Shown piece by piece: positions 45,325 to 58,808 of a stretch of 64,000 nt of DNA. Origin of the DNA: Pieris napi (lineage: Eukaryota > Arthropoda > Insecta > Lepidoptera > Pieridae); assembly GCF_905475465.1 (NCBI RefSeq), contig NC_062235.1, positions 6,768,001-6,832,000 of the forward strand. Reading direction: 5' to 3'. A program made the translations under genes and the position numbers. How positions within the stretch are numbered: the first letter of the stretch is position 1; each line of letters starts with the position of its first letter. The notes beneath the pieces are model-generated. The model searched no databases, was not told the origin of the DNA, and worked only from the letters and a program-made list of their open reading frames with translations.

Positions 45325-45880
45325 AGATCCCGATATACTACAAGGATCTTCACCGAGATGCTTATTTAATGAAACATATTTTATATTTAATTTAATATGT
45401 CAATAAATATAATCCATATGGGTTGCCTAGCAAATTTCAGTCCAGAGTATTTTAATTAATATTAAAAAAAAATATTTTTTTAAACATTTCACCCGTATGA
45501 TTATTAGATAAATTCTATACCAATCGAAAGTATGAAGCCCATAGAATATGCAAACGTTAGGTTGTTTTTAATCAATTAATTATTTATGTGTATATTTTTT
45601 ATGTGACACTAAAGTATATATACATCTTTAGTAAAAAAGAAAGTTATAGTGATATATATATAATACTACCCTGATTAAAAATATAAATTGAAAAAAATAA
45701 AAAAATTTACTACATGCAAATTATAAAAAAAATATTTTTTTTAAATATTAATTAAACATACTCTGGACTGAAATTTGCTAAGCCACCCATATGGATTATA
45801 TTTATTGACATATTAAATTAAATATAAAATACGTTTCATTAAATAAGCATCTCGGTGAAGGTCGTTGTATATCGGGATCT
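45325..45880. mobile_element. Deleted copy of the long-TIR transposon (556 bp)
   Basis: It has the same ends as the 27791-29929 element (AGATCCCGATATACTACAAG at the left, GGTCGTTGTATATCGGGATCT at the right), again between TA copies. The arms are shortened to roughly 100-230 bp. The middle (TTATGTGTATATTTTTTATG, CCCTGATTAAAAATATA) is the reverse complement of 29100-29280 in the large element. Non-autonomous. Confidence 0.85.
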
Positions 45881-46277
45881 TATTCTAAGTGACCTTTTAC
45901 TATGATACCTGTATCGTTTTATTTTCTTCCATTATTAATCCAGTTTTTAAAGTAAACTAAGTGACATCAAATTACAAAAATATTCAATAATTTAAATACA
46001 AAAGCTTATTTTTAATAGCGCGTTTTAATCTCATAAAATTTTGTATTTTTTGAGCTACAGTTTTATAACAGGCACTTTATGACACGACTTTGGGAGAACC
46101 TTTTAGTCAAATACCTTGCTATAAAAATTGCGACAAAGTTAAGGCATGTCGTAAATTTTAAATGTTTTCAAAGGGTTGGTCTCAACGCTCGAATGCGGGG
46201 ATGTTTTGCTTAGATATTGTATTAAAAGATAAACTGGTTAACCTAGTTACAATAATTCATTACATTTTTTATAAATA

Positions 46278-46612
46278 CTAGTTGACCCGGCAAACGTCGT
46301 TTTGCCATGTATATTATTGCTAGGAAACATATTTTTTGTTCAATAAAAATAACTATCTACTATAATAAAAATTAGGGGTTTATCGTAGAGGGGTGACAAT
46401 TAAGGGTTGTTTGTATTTTTGTATGCTGTATCATAAAAAAATAATAACAAAAAGTTTTGTCTAAAAATTAAAATTTAGGGGTGGGACCACCCTTAACATT
46501 TAGGGGGATGAATAGATATTGTCCGATTCTCAGACATACTGAATATGCATAAAAAAATTCATAAGAATCGGTCGAGCCGTTTCGGAGGAGTATGGGAACG
46601 AACATTGTGACA
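46278..46612 (-). mobile_element. Helitron, 3' end intact, 5' end lost
   Basis: Plus strand A-CTAGTTGACCCGGCAAACGT-CGTTTTGCC: on the minus strand this is a hairpin (GGCAAAAC/GTTTGCC) about 11 nt from a terminal CTAG, the Helitron 3' end. The family body follows (TTAGGGGTGGGACCACCCTT, GATTCTCAGACATACTGAAT, TCGAGCCGTTTCGGAGGAGT). The TATATATTAGA end seen in relatives is missing here. Confidence 0.75.
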
Positions 46613-47854
46613 CGTTATGTCTTTCTGGTGTGGTTCTTAAGTCTGAGTTGGTTTAAGGATCAACACAAACGTTAACAGTTGAAGAATGTCTACAAATATG
46701 TGCAACGAAAACTAAATTTAAAAAAAATACACGTAGAATTGACACATTTTAATACAGCCGAAAGTATTCGAAAACATGTGATATTTTTCTTTTATAAAGG
46801 CACTTAGATGAACGCAGCACAATACAAAAACATTTATATTTATAAGTTGGATACTAAGAAATTCAATAAGAATCTTGTCTTCCATCCAATTGACTTGATA
46901 TAATGGGGAGTCTATTCGATTTGTCGGACCGTGAGGCAGCTATTTGTGGCCGCGTGCAAAACTGTTCACTGGCCATTAACAATGGGTAATACATTGCCTT
47001 TCGTCGGGCTCCAGTGGTGACTCCTTTACGGCAGACAAATGGACTGAATATACGTGATTTACTTGACGTAATGGATATAGTGCCTTTTCGGGGTTTTTTA
47101 AATATATTTCAAGGTTGGATATTGCCTCTGATGGGTTCTAATATTGGTTATTGCGGAAAATTTTGTTAATTATTTTGGATTTTTCTAAGCAATTACGCAA
47201 CGTGAGTTATGGAATAGAGTGCTTTTTTTCCCTAACCACGCATGCACGCTATAAAATCTCCTGCCATGTAGGCAAGTCTCAATAGAAATGTATTGTGTTA
47301 GATCTTAGACTTATTAGATCTTATTATTTATAACAGACTTAAGTTATAATTTCTGTATAATTTTGAAGCAAAACATAAGTTAAAGCTACGCTCGAATAAT
47401 ACAAAATAGTACAGTTTTGTAACTTTATTTTCTTCAAAACGTTCTTCATAAACTTCTCAACATCAAAGGTCAAAATTTTCATTCTGTCAATTGAAGTGTA
47501 AATTTTAGGGTTTATAGGTTTCTTTGAAACATTTACGAAACTTTATAATAGAATATTAAGTAGGTACCACCTTTTCTTTGGCTTATGATAATCATACAAT
47601 CATAGTAGGGTTAGCAGTGTTGCAATCCTTTTAGAAAATATGGCTTAAGTATTCTAATTCTTCGAAAACCTGAGTCGGTTTTTGGTATATTTAAGGGTGT
47701 CTCAATACGTGCTTCAAAACCGTGGATCGGCTTACATAATGCATGAATGATCCTTTATTCAAATGTTAGTTATTAAACGAAGATTTGTTGGTCTAGTGTA
47801 GAGGCTCCCAAACTTTGTTTTCTCATAAACCACTTTCAAAATGTCACTCGTCCT

Positions 47855-48005
47855 GCCTTGCGATTCTGTAACTCACTTTTCTACAAGCTCCCTCCTTATC
47901 AGAATGCCAAATGGTAAAATGACTGCTTCACGACTGATTTAAGCGCGACCGCCGCTGCGAAAACCGCTGTGAGAGTTCGAAAAGTGAGTTACAGAATCGC
48001 AAGGC
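47855..48005. mobile_element. MITE with ~28-bp inverted ends
   Basis: The ends GCCTTGCGATTCTGTAACTC-ACTTTTC and its reverse complement are at 47855-47881 and 47979-48005, with a CGCGACCGCCGCTGCG-rich middle. No coding capacity. Confidence 0.75.
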
Positions 48006-48694
48006 TGGTGGACATTTCTACCATATTCTCAGTCGATAGAAATTTGAGTTGCCGAGTAACAATCACGTATTACCAGTTTCGTTAGTTAGTGGAATCGATT
48101 CATCCGACTTTACTTTTTTAACAGCTACGAATTTTTATTTTATTAACTAGGATTTTTTTGTGTTTGTTATACCAACTCCAATTGTTTTTTAATTTTTTTT
48201 ACGATATGTTATTCAACCAATAAACGAAATTAATAAAACTTAATTTTCTACTACAACTTTCAATTTTTAATAGTGATATTAGCACTGTAACAAATTTTAT
48301 ATTGTAAAACAACGTTTACCAGGACAGCTAGTCTCAATATAGATTTTATCCGCTCCATTACATACATGCCACACCAAAAAAATTACTCTGACAGGCGTAT
48401 TCATATAAAACATTGAACATTTGTTTAATTATTGTACAAAATATTACATTAATCTCAAATGAACAATCATAAAATATGAAAACTAAATGAAAACTCCATT
48501 TTCACGACTGCAGGACGGAGATAACGAAATTCTAACTGGAGCGTATACAGCTGGTTTAAAAATTATTTTTTGTTAAAAATTATAGACGTAAGATGAATTC
48601 AATTTTTAATTTAAATTCAAAATTATCATTCACAAAATTTTTATTATTATGTTATATGTTATTATTAAGTTTCCTTAGATTTTTTTTATTTTTA

Positions 48695-48870
48695 TTGTAT
48701 TTTTTTGTAAGGTAAAGGGGGCAAACGATACTAATGGATAAGCATAAAAGAGTGTCGCCGCAGCCTCTGGTCACCCATTTCGGTCTGGCACTGCCGGCCT
48801 TCGAAGAAGGAAGAGTTCTATTTTTAAAAATTCTCTCCGTCTCTCTCAGGGAAGACCTCCACCGATACTG
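48695..48870 (-). mobile_element. LINE 3'-UTR type repeat
   Basis: On the minus strand GAAGGCCGGCAGTGCC...GTATCGTTTGCCCCCTTTAC, followed by an A-rich end (plus-strand T run at 48695-48705). It shares the GGCCGGCA...GTTTGCCCC ending with 58670-58808, so both belong to related non-LTR tails. Confidence 0.5.
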
Positions 48871-49390
48871 CTTCAATAGTGATTGTGCAAGAAAATAAAC
48901 TTAAACAGATTTAATAGCATATCACTCTATACGTATTATAAATGGAAACGTTAACTATTGTGTCTATCGTTAACACGTTTACTAAACCGATATTTCTGAA
49001 AAAAATATTTAATTGCTTTATTCAAATCATGAACACATTTGGTGTAGTTTAAAAAATTCATAAATTTTATTTAAATTAAAATTAGCCTCTATATATATAT
49101 ATATATAATTAATATTATAATATTTCTTGAGTTAATTAATTGTTCGATCGCTGTAGTTCTCTAGCATGAATCATATGAAACATGTTTCTGTGTAGTTAAG
49201 ATATGATTACAATCGTCAACCCCTATAGTATAATAATAATATCCAATTCATAGTCGAATCGGCCACCTGATAAACGATCCCAAGATGAAGGAGCTATTCG
49301 AATAGGAAATCGTGTAAAACATTTATATAGAGAAAATCTACGAATGATAACTTACGCTGACAACCTCAAGCTTTATAAAAAAAATATGAA

Positions 49391-49675
49391 TCAGTGGCGT
49401 TACAACCTCTTTAGGTCTTGGACTCAGATTTCTTGATCTGTTTCATGATCATTTTAAAATCTAATAGGCAAGAAATTCAACCTCCAGTGCCTGACACACG
49501 CCGTCGACTTTTTGGGTCTAAGACATGTCGGTTTCCTCACGATGTTTTCCTTCAACGATCGAGCAAAATATGTTAAATGCGCATAGAAATAAAGTCTATT
49601 GGTGCACAGCCGGCACTCGAACCTACGACTTCAGGTTTGAGAGTCGCACGCTAAAGCCACTAGGCCAACACTGCT
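49391..49675 (-). mobile_element. Metulj-like SINE, full length
   Basis: The best-preserved copy. On the minus strand it starts GCAGTGTTGGCCTAGTGGCT and has a B box close to GGTTCGAGTGCC and a GGCTGTGCACCAATAGACTT body. It continues through ATCGTGAGGAAACCGACATG and AAAAAGTCGACGGCGTGTGT, and ends GGTTGTAACGCCACTGA. Confidence 0.88.
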
Positions 49676-50079
49676 CATCCTTTATAAAGTATACTTAAAA
49701 CTTGGAATCTCTTTATAAGAGTGATGTCTTTATTTATTATGTTCACCGGAACACATTGTTTTAAAATAAATTCACTGACGGTTTTAAGACGAGCACATTC
49801 TTTCAAACGGAGATATTGGATTGCATCTGGCGTGAAAATTTAATTCCCTGAAAATACAGTTCCTCTAAAAATCCACTATGCGGAGAACATTACTGTTGCA
49901 TTACTAAGAGTGGTATTGTAGCTTACTGAATGTGCTTTTGACTCTTGAATTGCAGTGACTGGTGATTGATTTTAGTTAGACTCAAGTTAGTTTTACGTTT
50001 CTTTTCTTCGGTTATGTATTTATTATAAACCTGTATTTTGTGTAGTAAAAATGACAATGAATGTTCACGAAATATGTAT

Positions 50080-50117
50080 ATACAGAATTCTGAGGTTGTA
50101 ACGCCACTGATTTTTTA
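50080..50117 (+). mobile_element. Metulj-like SINE 3' tip
   Basis: CAGAATTCTGAGGTTGTAAC-GCCACTGATTTTT matches the last ~35 nt of the SINE family. Only the tip remains. Confidence 0.55.
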
Positions 50118-51521
50118 GTGCTGAATTTTTGTGCTGTCACAATGCCCTCTAGGAATAGCAAAGTCCCTCTACGGGACATTGGCGTGCAGACTACAACACC
50201 TGATATCATTTTGACAGGACGGGACTAATCAAAAGAAAAACATATGTACATAAGCGTTAATAAGCATTATACAGTCTGCCCTTATATAAATGTTATAATA
50301 TCAATGACAATTACATTAAAATTGAAAAAGAAAATTGCTTAGGTAACTCGAGATAACTCAATTTCCAGACTGAAACATCGAGATAGTCGCTATAACTTTA
50401 AAATGTGATAAGTGATATTTTCGCCACCTGATAACTATATATACACTAAACAAATTGGTTTAGGCGAATAGACGTTTAAATAAAACTTTTTTAAACGCGA
50501 ATTCATTACCTTATTTACATGACAATGTCTTTTACGTTATAACAGAGATTGTATCCTAAACAGGCGCTGAGGGTACCAAGTAGGTAATAAAATCCAAATT
50601 TCTTAAGACAAATAAAACAGCATAATTGATTGATAACAGAGTGACTTAACGGAATGAAAATAGCTAACATTGCTCCGAAAATCTGCTGACACACGTTATT
50701 TGAACATAGAAAAACCTGAAGTAGTTATTTGTCAAGAATGTAACGAAATTATATGCAAAATCTACAACAAAAAAAAAGTATCACAACTTATAAAAAGCGC
50801 TTCATCTCCTATAGGAGCATGAGGCAGATACCTACATTTCGATATCTCGTTAAAAACTAATAATTTTTCAAATATTTTAACTAACTACTTCAAAATCAGT
50901 CCAAGTAAAACAATACGATATAAATGTGAATCACATGCTCATGGGCGTGCACGGCGGGGACACATTTAATGAAATGCATACATATATTATGAATATTTTA
51001 ATGAGAATACTGTAATTTTTCATTTTCTACTACTACTTTAGAGAATACTTTAACTCTTAGCTAAACAGAAGAACTATCAACCGACTCTACAGTTTTCTCT
51101 ATTCTGATCGAAATATGCGTTTGCCCTAACGAATGTGCCGTCATTACTCAAAGCTACGTCCATCTTTGGGTTTTTATTAGCTTTTTCTGATTTAGAAAGA
51201 AATAGATAAATTACCAGAAATCGTTTATGGTGAAGAAATTTCTGGAAATGTGCCTTCGTTGATATTTTCTACATATACAAAAAAAAATTCTTTAATCTGA
51301 AACAAAACGTCTATTATAACTAACATACTTTTATTTCATGACCTAACGATCACTATAAAAGATTCAAGCATTCGATAGTTGTTTCGTAGTAATTAAAACC
51401 AATTACAGTAAGTACTTTTAGAACAACAGTTCCATAAACTACCTGACCTTCTCTAATTATTCTGTTGGTTTCCTCGCTCAATGAATAGGTATCGCAAAAC
51501 AGACAGAATATTCTGCCAACC

Positions 51522-51543
51522 TTTACGGTAAATTTACCGTAAA
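51522..51543. repeat. 22-bp perfect palindrome
   Basis: TTTACGGTAAA immediately followed by its own inverse. It could be a protein-binding site or chance; no gene is nearby. Confidence 0.6.
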
Positions 51544-52939
51544 TAAATTTATTTTAGTTTTCCATTTACCCATTTTTAATTATTATTAATATTATTAGAA
51601 TGCAGATTAATTATTGTATATACTCTGTACTTATTTGTGTTATGAAATATATTTTCAATGATAAAAAAAAATGTTTTTATAACCAAACAATACTACCGTA
51701 TTTTATAAATTGCGAATGATTTTAAACAATTTTAAATACTAAGTGAACAAGTTTGTTTTTAAAACCCTGATCTTATTTATAAAATATACATGAAATAATG
51801 AATATTACACAAAAAACAATAACCCATTTTATTAATTTAGCGTATACGTTCAGATTCAATTCTTTCGTGTTTTATGAAATAGGGAAGGTATAATTTTCCT
51901 TCTGACCTGGGTTCTCCCTAGAGAACTGTAAATTTATAAAATAATTGAACAAACCACATGTTATATGAAACTTACGCTCTAGTATTCGCATTCAAACAAT
52001 TACATATGTATTTATATACCTTATCCTTGCCTCTATGTATAATATGGGTACAGTAATTATTACATGTTCTTTCAATATAATATATTTGACCGCAAACCAT
52101 TATATTAAAATACAAGTAAGTTTACTTCCAACACACAAATATACAGTGTTTAGAATGTTCTTAACCGACATTGTAATAATAATAAAAATAAAAATTATTT
52201 ATGGTTCCTGAGTACTATAAATAATAGAAGATTTTTATTTTACTCTTTATTTACCACTTGCACTAGAATATGAGCGAAATAATGAAATGGTTATTGCTAT
52301 GTAACGAATGAATGTGACATAACATTCAAAGAGAGTATCTACGTTTGGCTACACTCTCGGGGCGTCTCCGACGATTTAGGAAATCGCCACTCTTATAAAA
52401 CTAATAAATCCTGAGTGAGCAAAATGTACAGCCTTGGATTGTACAAATGAATAAATAGAAAATTAAAACAAATTTTAAAAGTTTGTTCCCCGTGGCAGTG
52501 TACCGCTTGACGCTTGACGTTTAACGCTTGGCTTGTTATAAGTTCTTTTAGGTACCTCTTCCATTGTTTTTCAAGCAAAATATTTTGGGTAGGTACTTCA
52601 CATTATGTTATTGATTTAAAAGGAACTTAGACCTGTTGTAAGAATTTAGTGGTAACAAACAAGCGTTTCTAGCGAGAATTGATTCCAAATATTTGAGCCT
52701 CCCAAACTATCAGCCCTGTCGCTGAGAGTGGTTTATTGAAGGAGGCGCCCTCGACTTCCGTACACAGTATAAATCAAAGGTTCGACAGGACACACCTTAC
52801 ATATCTCTATTTTATTTATTGCGGTAATATTACCTTGATATTTTCTAACCATTTTTTGCCGTGGTGATTTTATGATACAAAACCTGAACCCAGACTTAAG
52901 CTTTTGATACAGTAGCGAGTACAAAAAAACATTGATTAT

Positions 52940-53030
52940 TGAAGTTATACTTCTTTTGGCGCGTTAGGGAAAAATTATGAGAGTAAATTTTTACGATGCG
53001 CGCGCACACCGTCATAAAAAACCGACACCA
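52940..53030 (+). repeat. Interspersed repeat shared with 33722-33807
   Basis: GAAGTTATACTTCTTTTGGC, GCGTTAGGGAAAAATTATGA and TTTTTACGATGCGCGCGCAC match, in inverse orientation, the repeat in the last intron of CRAL-TRIO gene A. Confidence 0.55.
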
Positions 53031-53899
53031 TGAATATCTGTTCAAACGTCGGTAAAACAGTCTGAGCCGCTAGTTGGCGCTTGCTCTGTTTTATTGACAA
53101 GTTGCATTGTCTGTCATGGCGTAGTGTTTTTCAGACTCGTGATTATTTAAACCGAAATAATGATTTCTATACCAGAAAACCCGTTCCAATGTGATAAAAA
53201 AGTAAAATATCATGATTATATTGTTTCGATTGGAAGTGACCATTAAAATGGACAAGAAAAAATGCTATTCGAAGAGGGAAACGTCCCTCTAAACTGCTCG
53301 AAGACATAACTTCTAACGCGTGTACATAAGTAGATACGTTTTTTTAATACTAATATATGATTTAGTCTTAATTATAACAAATGTGGTTTTGTTGTATCTA
53401 TACAACCAATAAAAGTAAAATTTTAAGTAGATGGTCAAAAAAATTATTGCGAGTATAATTCTTTTATAAGAAAGTTAAAAAAATCGATTATGTAGGACGT
53501 ATTTTATCAACAAAAACTAAAGGACTTAAACTTGTTGTATTATTCATGTTATGCCTTGTCGAAAATCTATAAGCTAAGGCTTACACGGAATGCCATTGCC
53601 GTGTTTTTAAATAGAAACTTACACTATATTTTTTATAGTATACAGAATGCAGACATAAAATAATTATTGCTTTTTCAACTTGCCTACATATAGAGGAGCG
53701 TTATACAAATGAATCAGGGCGAGCACAGTTTGGCGTCTGGACATTTTCTGAATAATCGCTTAGAACCAGTCCTGACCAAGCTGTTGTGTGCGATATATTT
53801 CACTCTGCTTTTGAAGTGCAGTCAGCATCATTTATCTGCCTGTGTCACTGACCAAATAGCCTATATAACTTTAGCTTTAATATACTTATATACATATAA

Positions 53900-54296
53900 C
53901 TAGCTAACCCGGCAAACGTTGTTTTGCCATGTATATTATTTCTAGGATTTTTTTCTTAGTTCGATACAAATTACTATGTATCTACTATAATAACAAATAG
54001 AGGTTGATCGTAGAGGGGTGAAAATTAAGGATTGTATGTATTTTTGTAAGCTTTGTATGTGTTTTATTTTTGTATGTTTCATAAAAAAAAACAATAACTA
54101 CTACAAATACTATACTAATAACTAGTCTACAAAATAAAAAATATATTTATTTATCACTATATTTAGGGGGATGAAAAATATATGATGTCCGATTCGCAGA
54201 CCTAACCCATATGCACACAAAATTTCACGAAAATCAGTCTAGCCAGTAAGGAGGAGTTAATTACAAACACCTTGACACGAGATATTATATATTAGA
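53900..54296 (-). mobile_element. Non-autonomous Helitron, complete ends
   Basis: Plus strand A-CTAGCTAACCCGGCAAACGT-TGTTTTGCC at the left (terminal CTAG plus hairpin) and TATTATATATTAGA-T at the right (5'-TC end on the minus strand). It is 397 bp with no Rep/helicase frame. Same family as 46278 and 37792. Confidence 0.82.
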
Positions 54297-55834
54297 TTAG
54301 ATGCGTAATTCTTAGAAATGCACATTAAGATCACACACCAGCTTACTCTTGTTTCTTAGTCATTATATTATGTTAGAAATATTGGTGTCTAATTAATAGA
54401 TTACGGAGATAAATATAAGAGACATCCCTAGTTCGTTTTAGACGATACTAAGTTACAATGAATCTTTTATATCACCATAATACTCACGTAAATACGTGAC
54501 CACAATACTTTATTTTCATATTTTATATTATATGTAAATAAATGTATGAAAATAAATTCCACGTACGAGTACTTGAACCTTAGTTCAACGAACGATAAAG
54601 TATTGTTTTGTCTATTAGACGTTTAATGGAGCAATTTATATTAATCTTAATTGTTTGTATAAGTATTTAGACATTGAAGCGTAACAAAATTTGTTATTTA
54701 TTTGCGTAAACTGGTTTCTCGGAGATGCTTAAATTCTTAGAGTTTACTTAAGTATACTTGAGTATTTATTTAGCAGAAATAATAAATATAACATCATTAA
54801 GTATTTGATCGCTTTTGAATAGGCAAGTTATTGGCCTTCAACGTGTTTTGTTTTGTAAAAATATTTTAATAAATTGCAACGAAAACCATGAAGGATGCTA
54901 TAAAAAGTAACTAATAGTTAGTTTGTATTTTTGCTTGTTATACCGTTGATCGGAATAGATACACAATGGTTCCTCTTTAGAGGTCCCAAAAGTAAACAAA
55001 AAATAGTATAAGTTATTCCATTTTATTAATTTAATAGTCACATATAAATACTATTTAAATGCAATGCATTAACTTTGTAAACCTAATTTTCAAGTATTAA
55101 TGGATATTAACAGACAACAACATCGATCGCCGAACTTCAATGCACATCTGATTTATGACGTGGCATAGATTAAAATTTATTGACTACAGAAGCGACATAC
55201 AGAGTTATTGGTGACTTGTGATAATTTTAACCTCTATATGCATTATTCAAAAGTGAAACCATTTTTTAGTTATAGAGGCAAAAATGCAGCATCAAAAATG
55301 TATATAAAAAAACTATCAATTTAAATGGACTGATTACTTATATTTCACATTAACCGATGTCTAACCTAAAAAAGTCGAACGACTTGGAGAACTGATCGAA
55401 ATAACAGATAATCAATAGATGAACAGTGTTGCCAGTGGGTAAATTATACTACCAACATAGCGAACTTAAAAAATCTATATTTTAATTGGGAATGCTCACC
55501 AACCCTTACTTCTGTGCAGGAATCGTTAGTGATACTTAAATAAAAGAATTTATCACGAGAACAATAAACTAAAAAAAATAAGCATCTATAAATTCTCTCA
55601 ATCTTTGCCGTCACAGTTCATTGGAGAAATCGGCAAATAAATCAAATTTAGCTAAACTGTCGGCCTCGGAGTTGATGTACACTCCGCAATATGACACTCC
55701 ATAAATCCACGATAACAAACGAACGGTGCATATATCTTTGTTTTTATTACTATAAATACTAGTTTTTGGTTTTGACGTCACTTTTGGCGTTGGTGTATTT
55801 TTTTTTCGTACTTTAAAAAATACACCAAAGCTTC

Positions 55835-56125
55835 CCCTTAATGCGTTGCCGTTCTTGAAGGATTAGGGTCGAAGTGGTTCGGAATGCTTCAGTGATCAGC
55901 TGGTTCCACATAGTGGTGGTGCACGGCAAAAACTACCTTAACCAACGCTCAGTTGTGGAACGACGGACGTCGAGACGATACGGGTAGAATTACGATATCT
56001 GCCTCGACGTCTGATGATGAACTCATCTGCAGGTATTAATCCGAACAACTCTTCTGAACACTCTACATGATAAATGCAGAGTGACCCCACATATCTACGC
56101 AACGCCAAGGGATCAAGCCCTCAAC
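55835..56125 (-). pseudogene. Jockey/CR1-superclade LINE ORF2 C-terminal remnant
   Basis: The minus-strand frame reads SLDPLALRRYVGSLCIYHV, then ECSEELFGLIPADEF, RRRGRYRNSTRIVST and VVPQLS, with a stop. After a shift comes MWNQLITEAFRTTSTL. The R(R)xxxSLxxxY...CSEEL, RRR.R..., LWNQLP...F order is the C-terminal tail of jockey-like ORF2 proteins. Broken. Confidence 0.75.
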
Positions 56126-56137
56126 GCCAAAATCAAA

Positions 56138-56218
56138 AACATGGCGTACTTATATATATATATATATACGTATATATAGATATGGTTACATTTCTATAAT
56201 ATATAAGTACGCCATGTT
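56138..56218. repeat. 20-bp inverted repeat around a TA-rich core
   Basis: The arms AACATGGCGTACTTATATAT (56138-56157) and its complement (56199-56218) flank TATA repeats. Likely a small MITE. Confidence 0.7.
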
Positions 56219-56555
56219 ATTATAATAATTTATTTATATTGATACACTGTAACTGGGAAGTCATAGGAACATAAATACAGTTCTCACTATATCAGGAGTC
56301 AATTAATTATTATTATGTACAGGAACACTCAAAGGAACTTTCGTTTAAATATTTATTTATTAAACAGTTTGTTGCAAAAATCTATAAAATTTTAATATGT
56401 AATAATAACAGCGGGAGGCCTTATAGCTTTCTAGTAATATCAACCAGACAACCTTTTAAGGGCAAAACTAAATAAGGTAACAAGAATTGCAGAACTTTAT
56501 ATTATATATTTTGAAGAGTTATATAATGGCTATAGCTAGAAACATATACTATGTA

Positions 56556-57193
56556 CTAGCGACCCGCCCCGGCTTCGCACGGGTGCAATGCTGATACTAC
56601 ACTACAGAAAAACTGTGCGGCCGGCCGGTACCGCCGCAAACGCTACGTCCCGCAATTTTTAAATCTGTAATATCTTCGAAAATATTCACTTAAATCATAC
56701 GGTGTAAAGGGCCATATAGATCTATATTAAATGAACAATGTATTCAAGGTATTTAATTGGTTAAGGATTAATGCTGTATTGGTTAAAATCGCTTCGAAAA
56801 TTAGCCATTATTTGTCGTAAAAAGTAAATGACAAAAAAAAGTTATTGTGGGTTATCCATAAGAGATAGACATATACCATCACGGACTTTTTTGTAGACCT
56901 TTTCAATGTGTACAATACTTAGTACATTATTTTGATAAAACTCGTAGGGTTCAGCCTGCGTTTGCAATGTAAGCGGAAAAAATGTAATTATTTACGACAT
57001 CACATTAGAAACCTCAAAATAACAGTACTTCTCCACTATTTAATGGATGTTATTATACATATAAACCTTCCTCTTCAATCACTCTATCTATTAAAAAAAA
57101 CCGCATCAAAATCCGTTGTGTAGTTTCAAAGATTTAAGCATACAAAGGGAAATAGGGACAGAGAAAGCGACGTTGTTTTATACTATGTAGTGA
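56556..57193 (-). mobile_element. Non-autonomous Helitron, second family, 638 bp
   Basis: Plus strand A-CTAGCGACCCGCCCCGGCTT-CGCACGGGTGC: on the minus strand a GC-rich hairpin (CCCGTGCGAAGCCGGG region) ends in GGGTCGCTAG. The other end reads TTTATACTATGTAGTGA-T (5'-TC on the minus strand). Flanked by A and T as expected. The internal sequence lacks coding capacity. Confidence 0.82.
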
Positions 57194-57895
57194 TGATACA
57201 ACATCTAAGTAGGGGGGGACATAATAGCTTTGAGCACATATTTACTTACAATTTACGAAATATAATACGAGTTATTGGCTGAAAAGACTAATTAAAATGA
57301 GTACAAAAATAAATCTAATTACAACACAATTACAACAAAATGTTTCATATATCCCATACTACTCAAAACAAATTTCCCTTTGAAAAAAGGAAAATTTGTT
57401 AATTTAACATTTTTAATCTGAAACTTTTAAGCCGTAAATAAAAGTCAACTTTTCGACATGGTTTTACACTGTTCGAGACTCTGTTTTAATTGAGAAGCAA
57501 AATGTTTGCACTTGGCTTATATTCGGTTATTTTATTTTTAATTCTTGATTTTAATTATCTTAAGGTTTAGTGTAAACATTTTCGAATACGCGTACGAGCA
57601 TGTCTTAATTGCAAGCTTAGTCAGAGAAATCATTTAAAGGGAATCTTGGTACATCAGGTACCGCGAGTATGTCTTCGGGGTTTGACCACGACCGTTAAAG
57701 AGTTGTTTGTCTCCTTGTTTAACCTGGAAAATGTGGGGAATTAATAGTGAAAAAAAAAATCTCAAGAGATATGGTAATAAAATTATGACTAATGGTTTGA
57801 AAATTTATAGCAAGTACCAGTAAACAAAGGTTCGACGGCCTGGATAATTAAATGGTCATCATTATCAATGGCTATATAGCTCCTTGTGAGTCTAA

Positions 57896-58073
57896 GGGCC
57901 TTATCATACTAGCGGATTGCGAGCGGCTGCGGGGCGGAGCGGGTGCGCAGCGAATTCGTTGCGAACGCGCAGCGAGACCGCCGCAAATAGCAGCGCCGAC
58001 AGACTGGTTTTTGTACGGGACTGTATAAAATGGCGTCTACGCCATCTCTCAATCCGCTAGTATGATAATGCCG
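57896..58073. mobile_element. GC-rich MITE
   Basis: Inverted ends around CTTATCATACTAGCGGATTG and CAATCCGCTAGTATGATAAT, with TAA on the left and TTA on the right. The centre is GC-rich (GCGGCTGCGGGGCGGAGCGG). The two ends differ in the outermost bases, so the exact boundary is uncertain. Confidence 0.7.
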
Positions 58074-58669
58074 TTAGCCTCCTCAATATATATATATAAC
58101 ATACAAATACATATATATATATACTTACTTGCTTACTTCCTACACAACAACCTATTGTATCGAAGTCCTTGACAACTCCATCCCACCGGGTTATCTGGTT
58201 GGTTGCCACCAGGTTACAAGTTCAGTAAGGACCTTGTGGAAGCCTAGCCATCCTAGATACATAACCCAAAGTTAATTTATAGAAATAAATTGCTTACTCT
58301 TATATGATACGAATAATGAAACACATAACGAATAAATGTTACCTATCCAATGAATAGTTTAGCTACCAAAGTACATTCAATGCAAGTAAACGTCCGATCT
58401 TGGAAGCTTCAGGTAAGATATTGAACACTATATTGTACAATACCAGCTGGAGACAGGAGGCTATTAATACTCTGCTTGCAACGGATAGATAGAGGAAAGT
58501 GCATCGCTTTGATGTTCTAAGCTATTGACCGCTTAGCATTTCATAGATATAGCTACATTTACGTCTTGCTAACTCACAAGTTGGGTTGGGTATAGGTTTA
58601 AGTAATTGGCTGTCAACTAGTTAAGGAGTGTGTAGGAAATTTAAGACAACAATTCGACTTAGGGTCCTT

Positions 58670-58808
58670 CAAGAAAAGAGCGTACCAATTCCGTACTTAA
58701 AGGCCGGCAACGCACTCGCGAGCCCTCTGGCATTGAGAATGTCCATAGCCGGCGGTATCACTTGTACCATCAGGTGAGCCTCCTTCGCGTTTGCCCCTTT
58801 TCTATAAA
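58670..58808 (+). mobile_element. LINE 3'-UTR type repeat
   Basis: TCAAGAAAAGAGCGTACCAA, AAAGGCCGGCAACGCACTCG, GCGAGCCCTCTGGCATTGAG, CATCAGGTGAGCCTCCTTCG and CGTTTGCCCC, then an A-rich end. A wording met often at the 3' ends of lepidopteran non-LTR elements; shorter scraps lie at 2427 and 18505. Confidence 0.6.
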
